Shown one piece after another: positions 51,879 through 59,222 of a stretch of 64,000 bases of DNA. Position 1 is the first letter of the stretch. Every line of letters begins with the position of its first letter. The notes beneath the pieces were generated by a model. That model saw only the letters and a list, made by a program, of their open reading frames with translations, did not search any database and was not told where the DNA came from. The stretch is from Pseudocitrobacter cyperus (lineage in GTDB: Bacteria; Pseudomonadota; Gammaproteobacteria; Enterobacterales; Enterobacteriaceae), in NCBI RefSeq assembly GCF_039889165.1, contig NZ_JAYMYY010000002.1:248001-312000 (forward strand), written 5' to 3'. The position numbers and the translations under genes are program-made.

Positions 51879-52547
51879 TTAACAAGATTCAATCTCATGC
51901 AGGTAATTATCAATTGCATCATCCACTGAATTATAGATAATCACATTGTTATTCAATCCTATATAAAAGGCTAAATCACAAAACTCTTTTAATGAATTAA
52001 GGCTATGTGAAACCATAATGAATGAGGACACCGCATGTCTTGATTTAAACAACTCCGCACACTTCTGCTTAAACCGGGCATCCCCTACCGCCGTTACTTC
52101 GTCCACCAGATAATAATCAAACTTAAACGCCATACTCAGCCCAAATCCCAACCTTGAGCGCATCCCGGACGAATAAGTTTTAATCGGCATATCAAAGTAT
52201 TTCCCCAGTTCGGCGAACTCTTCGACAAAAGCGACTTTCTCTTTCAGCTCCTCGCGCGTGGCGTACAGGCGCGCCACAAACTTCACATTCTCGCGCCCGG
52301 TCAGGCTACCCTGAAAACCGCCCGCCAGCCCGACAGGCCAGGAGATGGTGCTGTCGGTGATAATCCGCCCACTGTCAGGCCTGTCGATACCGCCAATCAT
52401 GCGCAGCAGCGTCGATTTTCCCGCGCCGTTGCGGCCAATGATCGCCACACTTTTGCCGCTCGGCAGTTCGATGTTGAGATCTTTAAACACGTAATGCCGC
52501 CCCTGTGGCGTGGGGTAGGATTTAGACAGGTTCTCAATACGGATCAT
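51879..52547 (-). CDS. kpsT: Capsule ABC transporter ATPase KpsT
   Basis: 222 residues. Walker A GRNGAGKS at 38-45, the signature SSGMRSRLGFG, and Walker B YYLVDE are visible. It powers export of the finished lipid-linked polysaccharide through KpsM. The first three quarters have the GC-rich character of the chromosome, whereas the last 60 or so codons (51879 to about 52060) are AT-rich like region 2, so the gene looks mosaic. Its start overlaps the kpsM stop by 4 bases (ATGA), so the two are translationally coupled. Confidence 0.96.
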   Translation of the reverse strand: MIRIENLSKSYPTPQGRHYVFKDLNIELPSGKSVAIIGRNGAGKSTLLRMIGGIDRPDSGRIITDSTISWPVGLAGGFQGSLTGRENVKFVARLYATREELKEKVAFVEEFAELGKYFDMPIKTYSSGMRSRLGFGLSMAFKFDYYLVDEVTAVGDARFKQKCAELFKSRHAVSSFIMVSHSLNSLKEFCDLAFYIGLNNNVIIYNSVDDAIDNYLHEIESC

Positions 52548-53320
52548 GATGTCAGCATCGCCTCTTCATTGCGGCGATACACCGCCAGCCCCAGAAACAG
52601 CACCACCAGCGTACAAAGCGCCAGATACGGCAGATTCACGCCCTCGCTGACGTAGTTCGCCACCACGCATTCACGGCTCAGTTCGACGATATGCACAATC
52701 GGGTTCCACAGCATATACGGCCAGTAATCGCGCGGAATGGCATGCAGGGGAAACATAATGCAGGAGACAAAATAGAGCGGCTTAATCAGGATCGGCAAAA
52801 ACTTCTCCGTCTCCGGGAAGGCATTCCCTACCACCATAAAGATGAGCCCTACACCGCATGAGAAAATCACCAGCAGCAACCAGGTGAGGATGAGCGTCAC
52901 CAGGCGGGTAACGGCGAAGGTTTCCCCGGCAAAGCCAACGATGGCCATCAGCACGATATAAACGCAGCCGTAAATCAGGCTTTCGAGCAATGCGCGGGCG
53001 ATGATGGTGTCTATGGGCTTAACGGGACGATAGTTGAACAGCCCCTGGTTGGCCTCGATGGCGCCAATCGAGCGCGTGGTGATATTGCTGAAAAGAAAGT
53101 AAGGCACGATGCCGTTAATCAGAAACACCGGGAAAGAGATATCCGGCATGGTGCGATGCATAATAAAACCGAATACTGCCAGCATCACCAGCATATGCGC
53201 CGCCGGTTCCAGCACCGCCCAAAAATAGCCTAAACGGTATTTCCCGAATCGGGTTTTAATTTCGTGAAGGAAGAGCGCACTCACGGCGGCTCGTTGAACG
53301 TCAATACCACTTCTGGCCAT
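52544..53320 (-). CDS. kpsM: Capsule ABC transporter permease KpsM
   Basis: 258 residues with six membrane helices (for example MLVMLAVFGFIMH, TLILTWLLLVIFSCGVGLIF, LPYLALCTLVVLFLGLAVY) and the ABC-2 family N terminus (LFLHEIKTRFGKYRLGYFWAVLEP). With KpsT it moves capsular polysaccharide across the inner membrane. It is the first gene of the right-hand capsule transcript, 21 bases downstream of the JUMPstart/ops element. Confidence 0.96.
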   Translation of the reverse strand: MARSGIDVQRAAVSALFLHEIKTRFGKYRLGYFWAVLEPAAHMLVMLAVFGFIMHRTMPDISFPVFLINGIVPYFLFSNITTRSIGAIEANQGLFNYRPVKPIDTIIARALLESLIYGCVYIVLMAIVGFAGETFAVTRLVTLILTWLLLVIFSCGVGLIFMVVGNAFPETEKFLPILIKPLYFVSCIMFPLHAIPRDYWPYMLWNPIVHIVELSRECVVANYVSEGVNLPYLALCTLVVLFLGLAVYRRNEEAMLTS

Positions 53321-53340
53321 GGTTTATCCGATAGTTGAAT

Positions 53341-53384
53341 CAGGCACGCTACCGCCTCTGGCTTCAGGCTGCCAGAGAGCCGAT
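53341..53384 (-). promoter_or_regulatory. JUMPstart element with ops site upstream of kpsM
   Basis: The minus strand reads CTCTGGCAGC, CCAGAGGCGGTAGCGTGCCTG, close to the JUMPstart consensus found upstream of polysaccharide operons. It holds the ops octamer GGCGGTAG (53349-53356), where RNA polymerase pauses to recruit the antiterminator RfaH. RfaH would allow transcription through kpsM, kpsT and the AT-rich serotype genes. Confidence 0.92.
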
Positions 53385-53671
53385 AATGAGTAAAACGTAT
53401 GAAGGGAGATAACAGGCGGGGAATGCGTGAGGGTGCTGCAGAAATCCATTTTTCACTGCAATAAATAAATCAACATCATTCCCTTGATGTATAATTCAGG
53501 AACATCCCAACGAGCATAATGTAGACCGAAACAGAAGAAGTTCCTATTCGGTTTCAGCAATATAAATTAAAGAATAATATTAATTATTCTAAATAAATAA
53601 AAAAACAATGGGTCTAAATTAAACCATTTAATTTATATATATATTTTACTGATGAGATAAAGGAAGTCTTC
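53385..53671. other. Gene-free AT-rich stretch between capsule locus and nadR
   Basis: About 290 bases. It should include the promoter for kpsM; several AT-rich hexamers could serve, and none is clearly best. It marks the right border of the capsule insertion. No repeats flanking the insertion were noticed. Confidence 0.4.
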
Positions 53672-53700
53672 ACGGCAGATAAAGTCATTTTATCTGCCGT
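53672..53700 (-). terminator. Inverted repeat after nadR
   Basis: Perfect 12-bp arms ACGGCAGATAAA and TTTATCTGCCGT with a five-base loop, 14 bases past the nadR stop. There is no strong T-run on the minus strand, so it may act as a weak terminator or RNA-protecting stem. Confidence 0.6.
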
Positions 53701-53714
53701 TATCACGAGTCGCT

Positions 53715-54947
53715 TTATCCTGCTTCGCCCATCAGTTGCTTCACCAGTTCCACGCATCGCAGGAAACGGGCATCGTAGTCTGCTTCTTCCACATGCACGA
53801 ACTCGATGTTGTTTTCCCTGAGCATCGACACCAGCAGCGACTGGAACTCTTTGCGGTCGACAGAGCTTCCCAGGCTGCGCAGGCCGTCGTTGATCCACGG
53901 CGTGTTGTTCTCCAGCAGGATCACCAGATCGAAACGGTATTCATCGATCATCGCCTGCACGAAGGGATGCTCGCGGCCTTCATATTTTTTGCAGAACGCC
54001 TGGGTGCTGACAAAATCCGTATCGATAAAGGTGACTTTGTTGGCGTATTTCACCGCGAAGTCGATGTACTGAGCGTGGCCGAGCGCGATTTTGTCGTAAT
54101 CGGAATATTGCAGCGCCATTTCATCGCCGCCCAGATGCGAGAAGACATAATCACGGCCATACTCCCAGGCGCTGGAAGTGTTGAAGATATTGGCGAGCTT
54201 ATTGACCAGGGTTGATTTACCGCTGGATTCCCCGCCAAGGATCGCCACCGTGCGCACGAAAAACGGCTTCACTTCGGTGGGGATGTATTCCCAGTAGCGG
54301 AATGGGTTCTCACGAATTTGCCCGCCGCTGATGTTCATAAAGGTGCGTTTCGGGTCGACCAGAACGGTCTTGATGCCGAGATGTTCAATATACTGCGGGG
54401 CGTCCAGCTCTTCCGAGGTGTAGATGACATCCGGTTGAATGCCCTTCTCTTCCATAAAAGCTTTCATGCCATGGCTCCAGACATCCCAGCCATGCGGATA
54501 GGGCTCCATTCCCTCTTCGTTGAAAGCATGAATATGAATATTTTTTTGATATTTAAAGGTTTGCAGCAACCAGCGCAGGCGGTCTGGCACGGTAGGCTGC
54601 TGCGACATCGCGCTCTGTTCAAACAGCGTGCGGTCACGCACGTCGTCATAGCCCATGATGATGTGCAGTTCGTCTACCTGGCTGCAGGCGCGCTGAATCA
54701 GATAAATGTGGCCGGTGTGTAGCGGGTAGAACTTACCGAACACCACGCCGACGCTCTTCTGCAGGCGTGGAAATTCGAGGCCCAAAAAGCGATGCAGCGC
54801 TTCCAGCTTCTGCGCGCTCGGACTCTTGATTTTGGCGTTCAATAACTGACTCAGATAGCCCTTGGTCATGCCGCTGGCGTCAGCTACCTGCTGTAGCGTG
54901 CAACCTTTCTGACGGATCGCGGTTTTAAGATAGTCGAACGATGACAC
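53715..54947 (-). CDS. nadR: NadR: NAD biosynthesis repressor, NMN adenylyltransferase and ribosylnicotinamide kinase
   Basis: 410 residues from a GTG at 54947 (start VSSFDYLKTAIRQ), chosen because AGGAGG lies a few bases upstream and the length equals the E. coli protein. The N-terminal helix-turn-helix (LQQVADASGMTKGYLSQLL) binds nad operators. Residues about 60-220 hold the nucleotidyltransferase motif GKFYPLHTGHIYLI, and the C-terminal kinase has Walker A GGESSGKST. It senses NAD and recycles ribosylnicotinamide. In E. coli it neighbours ettA. Confidence 0.97.
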   Translation of the reverse strand: MSSFDYLKTAIRQKGCTLQQVADASGMTKGYLSQLLNAKIKSPSAQKLEALHRFLGLEFPRLQKSVGVVFGKFYPLHTGHIYLIQRACSQVDELHIIMGYDDVRDRTLFEQSAMSQQPTVPDRLRWLLQTFKYQKNIHIHAFNEEGMEPYPHGWDVWSHGMKAFMEEKGIQPDVIYTSEELDAPQYIEHLGIKTVLVDPKRTFMNISGGQIRENPFRYWEYIPTEVKPFFVRTVAILGGESSGKSTLVNKLANIFNTSSAWEYGRDYVFSHLGGDEMALQYSDYDKIALGHAQYIDFAVKYANKVTFIDTDFVSTQAFCKKYEGREHPFVQAMIDEYRFDLVILLENNTPWINDGLRSLGSSVDRKEFQSLLVSMLRENNIEFVHVEEADYDARFLRCVELVKQLMGEAG

Positions 54948-55033
54948 AAGAGCCTCCTGCTGATGGGTATAAACGTTGGTAAAACAATTGTACGCTGTAT
55001 CCGGCGGCCGCATCCGGCAATACGCGATGTTAA

Positions 55034-56419
55034 TTATAAATCGTCAAAGACGTTTAGCGCATCCGCGAGTTTTTTTACGCCAAATACCTGCATACCTTCG
55101 GGCGGTTTTTTCGGCACATTGGCGGCAGGCACAATCGCACGGCGGAAACCGTGTTTGGCCGCTTCGGAAATACGCTCCTGGCCGCTCGGCACCGGACGAA
55201 TTTCCCCGGCAAGGCCCACTTCACCAAATACCACGAGATCCTGCGGCAGCGGCCTGTCACGTAAACTGGACACCATTGCCAGCAGCAGCGCCAGGTCGGC
55301 ACTGGTTTCAGTCACCTTCACGCCGCCGACCACGTTCACAAACACATCCTGATCCGCCATCTGCAAACCGCCATGACGATGCAGCACCGCCAACAGAATT
55401 GCCAGACGGTTCTGCTCCAGCCCCACCGCAACGCGACGCGGGTTGGACATCATCGAGTGATCGACCAGCGCCTGAATCTCGACCAGCAGCGGGCGCGTAC
55501 CTTCCCACACCACCATTACCGAACTGCCCGAGGTCACTTCATCGCCGCGGCTCAGGAAAATGGCTGACGGGTTGCTGACTTCTCGCAGCCCCTGTTCGGT
55601 CATGGCGAACACACCAAGCTCGTTCACCGCGCCGAAGCGGTTTTTGTGGCTGCGCAGGGTGCGGAAGCGAGAATCGGCATCGCCATCCAGCAGCACCGAA
55701 CAGTCGATACAGTGTTCCAGCACTTTCGGGCCCGCCAGCGAGCCATCTTTGGTGACATGGCCGACCATGACAATCGCCACGCCGCGCGTTTTGGCAAATC
55801 GCGTGAGATAGGCGGCCGTCTCGCGCACCTGCGCGACACTGCCCGGCGACGACTGGATATCCGCCATGTGCATTACCTGAATGGAGTCGATCACCATCAG
55901 CTTCGGCTGTTCTTCTTCGGCAATCATGCAGATCTGTTCGATACTGGTTTCCGACAGCATATTGAGATTCGCCGTCGGCAGGCCAAGGCGGTGCGCGCGC
56001 ATCGCCACCTGCTGTAGGGATTCTTCCCCGGTGACATACAGGGTTTTCATCTGCTCGGCCAGCTTGCACAGGGTTTGCAGTAGCAGAGTAGATTTCCCGG
56101 CACCGGGGTTGCCGCCGATCAAAATGGCGCTGCCAGGCACCACGCCGCCGCCCAGCACCCGGTCAAACTCTTTAAACCCGGTCGAGAAGCGCGGCAATTC
56201 TTCCAGGCTGATATCCGACAGCCGCTGCACCTTCGACACGCCAGCGCTGCCCGCATATCCGCTCAGGCGTTCATTACGCGCAACGGTAGGCGACGCCGCC
56301 ACACCACGCACTTCAGTGATGGTGTTCCAGGCATGACAGGCACTGCACTGCCCCTGCCAGCGCGGATAATCCGCACCACATTCATTACAGACAAATGCGC
56401 GTTTTGGAGCTTTCGCCAC
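55034..56419 (-). CDS. radA: DNA repair protein RadA (branch-migration ATPase)
   Basis: 461 residues. The N-terminal zinc finger is CNECGADYPRWQGQCSACHAW (four Cys), Walker A is GGNPGAGKST, the RadA-specific KNRFG motif is in SHKNRFGAVNELG, and a Lon-protease-like domain fills the C-terminal third. It drives branch migration of recombination intermediates with RecA. It lies 3 bases after serB on the same strand. Confidence 0.98.
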   Translation of the reverse strand: MAKAPKRAFVCNECGADYPRWQGQCSACHAWNTITEVRGVAASPTVARNERLSGYAGSAGVSKVQRLSDISLEELPRFSTGFKEFDRVLGGGVVPGSAILIGGNPGAGKSTLLLQTLCKLAEQMKTLYVTGEESLQQVAMRAHRLGLPTANLNMLSETSIEQICMIAEEEQPKLMVIDSIQVMHMADIQSSPGSVAQVRETAAYLTRFAKTRGVAIVMVGHVTKDGSLAGPKVLEHCIDCSVLLDGDADSRFRTLRSHKNRFGAVNELGVFAMTEQGLREVSNPSAIFLSRGDEVTSGSSVMVVWEGTRPLLVEIQALVDHSMMSNPRRVAVGLEQNRLAILLAVLHRHGGLQMADQDVFVNVVGGVKVTETSADLALLLAMVSSLRDRPLPQDLVVFGEVGLAGEIRPVPSGQERISEAAKHGFRRAIVPAANVPKKPPEGMQVFGVKKLADALNVFDDL

Positions 56420-56422
56420 GTA

Positions 56423-57400
56423 TTACCTCTTTTCCTGATTCATGCTGCCCGACAGGATGCACAGCACCCCAATCAGGTCAGCGTGACGGATAGTGACTTC
56501 CGTCTGTTCATTCACTTTTGGCTTGGCATGATAAGCAATGCCAAGACCCGCCGCTTTGATCATCGGCAGATCGTTCGCGCCATCACCAATCGCAACGGTC
56601 TGCTCTTTTGGAATTTCATACTGCTCCGCAAGGCGTTGTAACGTATTCGCTTTGTACTTCGCATCAACGATATCGCCCACCACTTCCCCGGTCAGTACGC
56701 CATCCATGATCCCCAATTCATTGGCGACCACAGCGGTCAGGCGCAGCTTGTCACGCAGATATTCCGCGAAGAAAGTGAAACCGCCGGAGGCAATCGCCAC
56801 CTTCCAGCCAAGCGTTTCCAGCTTCAGCACCAGTTGGGTGAGCCCCGGCATCAGCGGCAGTTCATCGCGCACCTTCAGCAGGATATTCGCGTCCGCGCCC
56901 TTCAGGGTCGCCACACGCTGGCGCAGGCTGGCGGCAAAGTCGAGTTCACCACGCATCGCGCGCTCGGTCACTTCCGACACCATATCGCCGGTGCCCGCTA
57001 ATTTAGCGATTTCATCAATACACTCAATCTGGATGGCAGTTGAGTCCATATCCATCACCAGCAGACCAGGCGTGCGTAAATGCGGGATTTTCCCCAGCGG
57101 CGCGACATCCAGCCCAGCTTCGTGCGCCAGCTTAGTCGCCCGCGGCGTTAATGACCCGGCCAGACGAATAACCTGATAATCTTCCACGCACCAGGCGGCG
57201 ACAATCACCATCGCCGCGCCCAGCTTGCGCTGATAAATGGTTAACTGGCTTTTATCAAGCCCGCGCCCGTAGAGCAGCCAGCCGCTGCGTCCGGCGTGAT
57301 AATCCAATGGCATCACTTCATCGCCACTTAAAGAAAGCGGCAACCCAGGCCACAAGGAAACATCTTCAGGCAGGTCGCACCAGGTCAAACTGTTCGGCAT
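56423..57400 (-). CDS. serB: Phosphoserine phosphatase
   Basis: 325 residues from the ATG at 57400 (MPNSLTWCDLPEDVSLWPG); the longer ORF upstream enters the ytjB promoter area. The HAD motif I is VMDMDSTAIQIECIDEI (nucleophile and acid/base Asp), with motif IV GDGANDLPMIKAAG. It removes phosphate from phosphoserine, the last step of serine synthesis. radA follows in the same operon; ytjB is divergent. Confidence 0.97.
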   Translation of the reverse strand: MPNSLTWCDLPEDVSLWPGLPLSLSGDEVMPLDYHAGRSGWLLYGRGLDKSQLTIYQRKLGAAMVIVAAWCVEDYQVIRLAGSLTPRATKLAHEAGLDVAPLGKIPHLRTPGLLVMDMDSTAIQIECIDEIAKLAGTGDMVSEVTERAMRGELDFAASLRQRVATLKGADANILLKVRDELPLMPGLTQLVLKLETLGWKVAIASGGFTFFAEYLRDKLRLTAVVANELGIMDGVLTGEVVGDIVDAKYKANTLQRLAEQYEIPKEQTVAIGDGANDLPMIKAAGLGIAYHAKPKVNEQTEVTIRHADLIGVLCILSGSMNQEKR

Positions 57401-57504
57401 TACAGCTCCACTCCACGTCAATAAGGCCAGGAAAATAACGCATGAGGCTACCTTGTAACCAGCGCTTCTGGCAACATTAAGCTGCAAATTTTCAAAGGTG
57501 GAAT

Positions 57505-58146
57505 ATGGTACGCGCAAAACTGAAATTTAGACTGCATCGCGCCGTGATTGTCCTGATATGCCTCGCACTTCTGGTGGCATTGATGCAAGGGGCGTCATGG
57601 TTCAGTCAACAACACCAGCAGCAGCGTAACCCGCAGCTAGAAGAACTGGCCCGCACGCTGGCCCGCCAGGTGGCGCTCAACCTTGCGCCGCTGGTGCGCA
57701 GCGAAACGCCGGATGAGAAAAAAGTTCGCCAGTTACTGACTCAACTCACCGCCGAAAGCCGCATCCTCGATGCCGGGGTGTATGATGAGAAAGGCGATAT
57801 GATCGCCCGCGCGGGCGAGAGCGTCGATCTGCGTGACCGTCTGGCGCTGGACGGTAAAAAAGCGGGCGGCTATTTTAACCAACAAATCGTCGAACCTATT
57901 CAGGGCAAAAATGGCCCACTCGGCTATTTGCGCCTGACACTCGACACCCATACGCTGCCCACGGAAGCAAAGCAGGTCGACAACACCACCAATATCCTAC
58001 GCCTGATGCTTTTGCTGTCGCTTGCCATTGGCGTGGTGTTAACGCGCACCCTGTTGCAGGGTAAACGCACCCGCTGGCAACAATCACCCTTCCTTCTCAC
58101 CGCCAATAAACCGGTACAGGAAGAGGAAGACGAGAAAAAAGAGTAG
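57505..58146 (+). CDS. ytjB: Membrane protein YtjB (Smp)
   Basis: 213 residues. A membrane helix near the N terminus (AVIVLICLALLVALMQGASW, about 13-32) and another near 168-184 (LRLMLLLSLAIGVVLT) bracket a periplasmic domain of about 130 residues; the C-terminal tail is charged and ends in EEEDEKKE. This fits E. coli Smp/YtjB, whose role is poorly defined. It is divergent from serB and 14 bases upstream of lplA. Confidence 0.92.
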   Translation: MVRAKLKFRLHRAVIVLICLALLVALMQGASWFSQQHQQQRNPQLEELARTLARQVALNLAPLVRSETPDEKKVRQLLTQLTAESRILDAGVYDEKGDMIARAGESVDLRDRLALDGKKAGGYFNQQIVEPIQGKNGPLGYLRLTLDTHTLPTEAKQVDNTTNILRLMLLLSLAIGVVLTRTLLQGKRTRWQQSPFLLTANKPVQEEEDEKKE

Positions 58147-58160
58147 AAAGGGAACTCAAT

Positions 58161-59177
58161 ATGGCCACTTTACGCCTGCTCCTCTCAGACTCATACGACC
58201 CCTGGTTTAACCTGGCGGTTGAAGAGTGCATTTTTCGGCAGATGCCCGCCACACAGCGTGTGCTGTTCCTCTGGCGTAACGCCGATACGGTGGTCATTGG
58301 CCGTGCGCAAAACCCGTGGAAAGAGTGCAACACCCGACGCATGGAAGAGGACAACGTGCGCCTGGCTCGTCGCAGCAGCGGTGGCGGCGCGGTGTTCCAC
58401 GACCTCGGCAACACCTGTTTTACCTTTATGGCGGGCAAACCGGAGTACGACAAAACGGTTTCAACCGCCATTGTGCTGGAAGCGCTGAATGCACTTGGCG
58501 CGGTCGCGGAGGCGTCCGGGCGCAACGATCTCATTGTTAAAACGCCGGAGGGCGATCGCAAAGTGTCCGGTTCGGCCTACCGCGAAACGAAAGATCGCGG
58601 TTTCCACCATGGCACACTGCTGCTCAACGCAGACCTCAGCCGCCTGGCCAACTACCTGAACCCGGATAAGAAAAAACTTCAGGCGAAGGGGATCACCTCC
58701 GTGCGCGGGCGCGTGGCGAATCTGGTCGAACTGCTACCGGGTATCACCCATGAGCAAATTTGTACGGCAGTCACCGAAGCATTCTTTGCTCACTACGGCG
58801 AGCGCGTCGATGCCGAGATTATTTCACCGGACAAAACCCCCGATCTGCCGAACTTTGCCGAGACATTTGCGCGCCAGAGTAGCTGGGAGTGGAATTTCGG
58901 CCAGGCGCCGGCCTTTAGTCATCTGCTGGATGAACGCTTCACCTGGGGCGGCGTAGAACTGCATTTCGACGTCGAGAAGGGGCATATCACCCGTACTCAG
59001 GTCTTTACCGACAGCCTGAACCCCGCGCCGCTGGAAGCGCTCGCCGCGCGGTTGCAAGGGTGCCTGTACCGCGCGGATGTCCTGCAACAGGAGTGTGAAG
59101 CGCTGTTGGGGGATTTCCCGGAACAGGAAAAAGAGCTCCGGGAATTATCGGCGTGGATTGCAGGGGCGGTGCGCTAA
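58161..59177 (+). CDS. lplA: Lipoate-protein ligase A
   Basis: 338 residues, the length of E. coli LplA. The N-terminal domain has the lipoyl-AMP-binding loop RRSSGGGAVFHDLGN and the motif KVSGSAYRE; a small C-terminal domain follows. It attaches free lipoate, via lipoyl-AMP, to the E2 and GcvH proteins. It forms an operon with ytjB and ends in a strong terminator. Confidence 0.97.
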   Translation: MATLRLLLSDSYDPWFNLAVEECIFRQMPATQRVLFLWRNADTVVIGRAQNPWKECNTRRMEEDNVRLARRSSGGGAVFHDLGNTCFTFMAGKPEYDKTVSTAIVLEALNALGAVAEASGRNDLIVKTPEGDRKVSGSAYRETKDRGFHHGTLLLNADLSRLANYLNPDKKKLQAKGITSVRGRVANLVELLPGITHEQICTAVTEAFFAHYGERVDAEIISPDKTPDLPNFAETFARQSSWEWNFGQAPAFSHLLDERFTWGGVELHFDVEKGHITRTQVFTDSLNPAPLEALAARLQGCLYRADVLQQECEALLGDFPEQEKELRELSAWIAGAVR

Positions 59178-59189
59178 CGAATACGTTTA

Positions 59190-59222
59190 CCGGGCAATAC
59201 AGAATTGCCCGGTTTCGTTTTT
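59190..59222 (+). terminator. Terminator after lplA
   Basis: CCGGGCAAT-acaga-ATTGCCCGG followed by TTTCGTTTTTT, a typical strong rho-independent terminator, 13 bases after the lplA stop. It also meets the 3' end of the convergent ygiQ. Confidence 0.9.

Noticed and set aside
53614..53898. 94-residue ORF overlapping the nadR 3' end
   Set aside because: Out of frame with nadR, Arg/Pro-rich shadow sequence that runs into a noncoding AT-rich stretch.
54998..55024. REP-like GC-rich stretch between nadR and radA
   Set aside because: It has two ATCCGGC-like units but the palindrome is incomplete, and it was not strong enough to call as a REP element.
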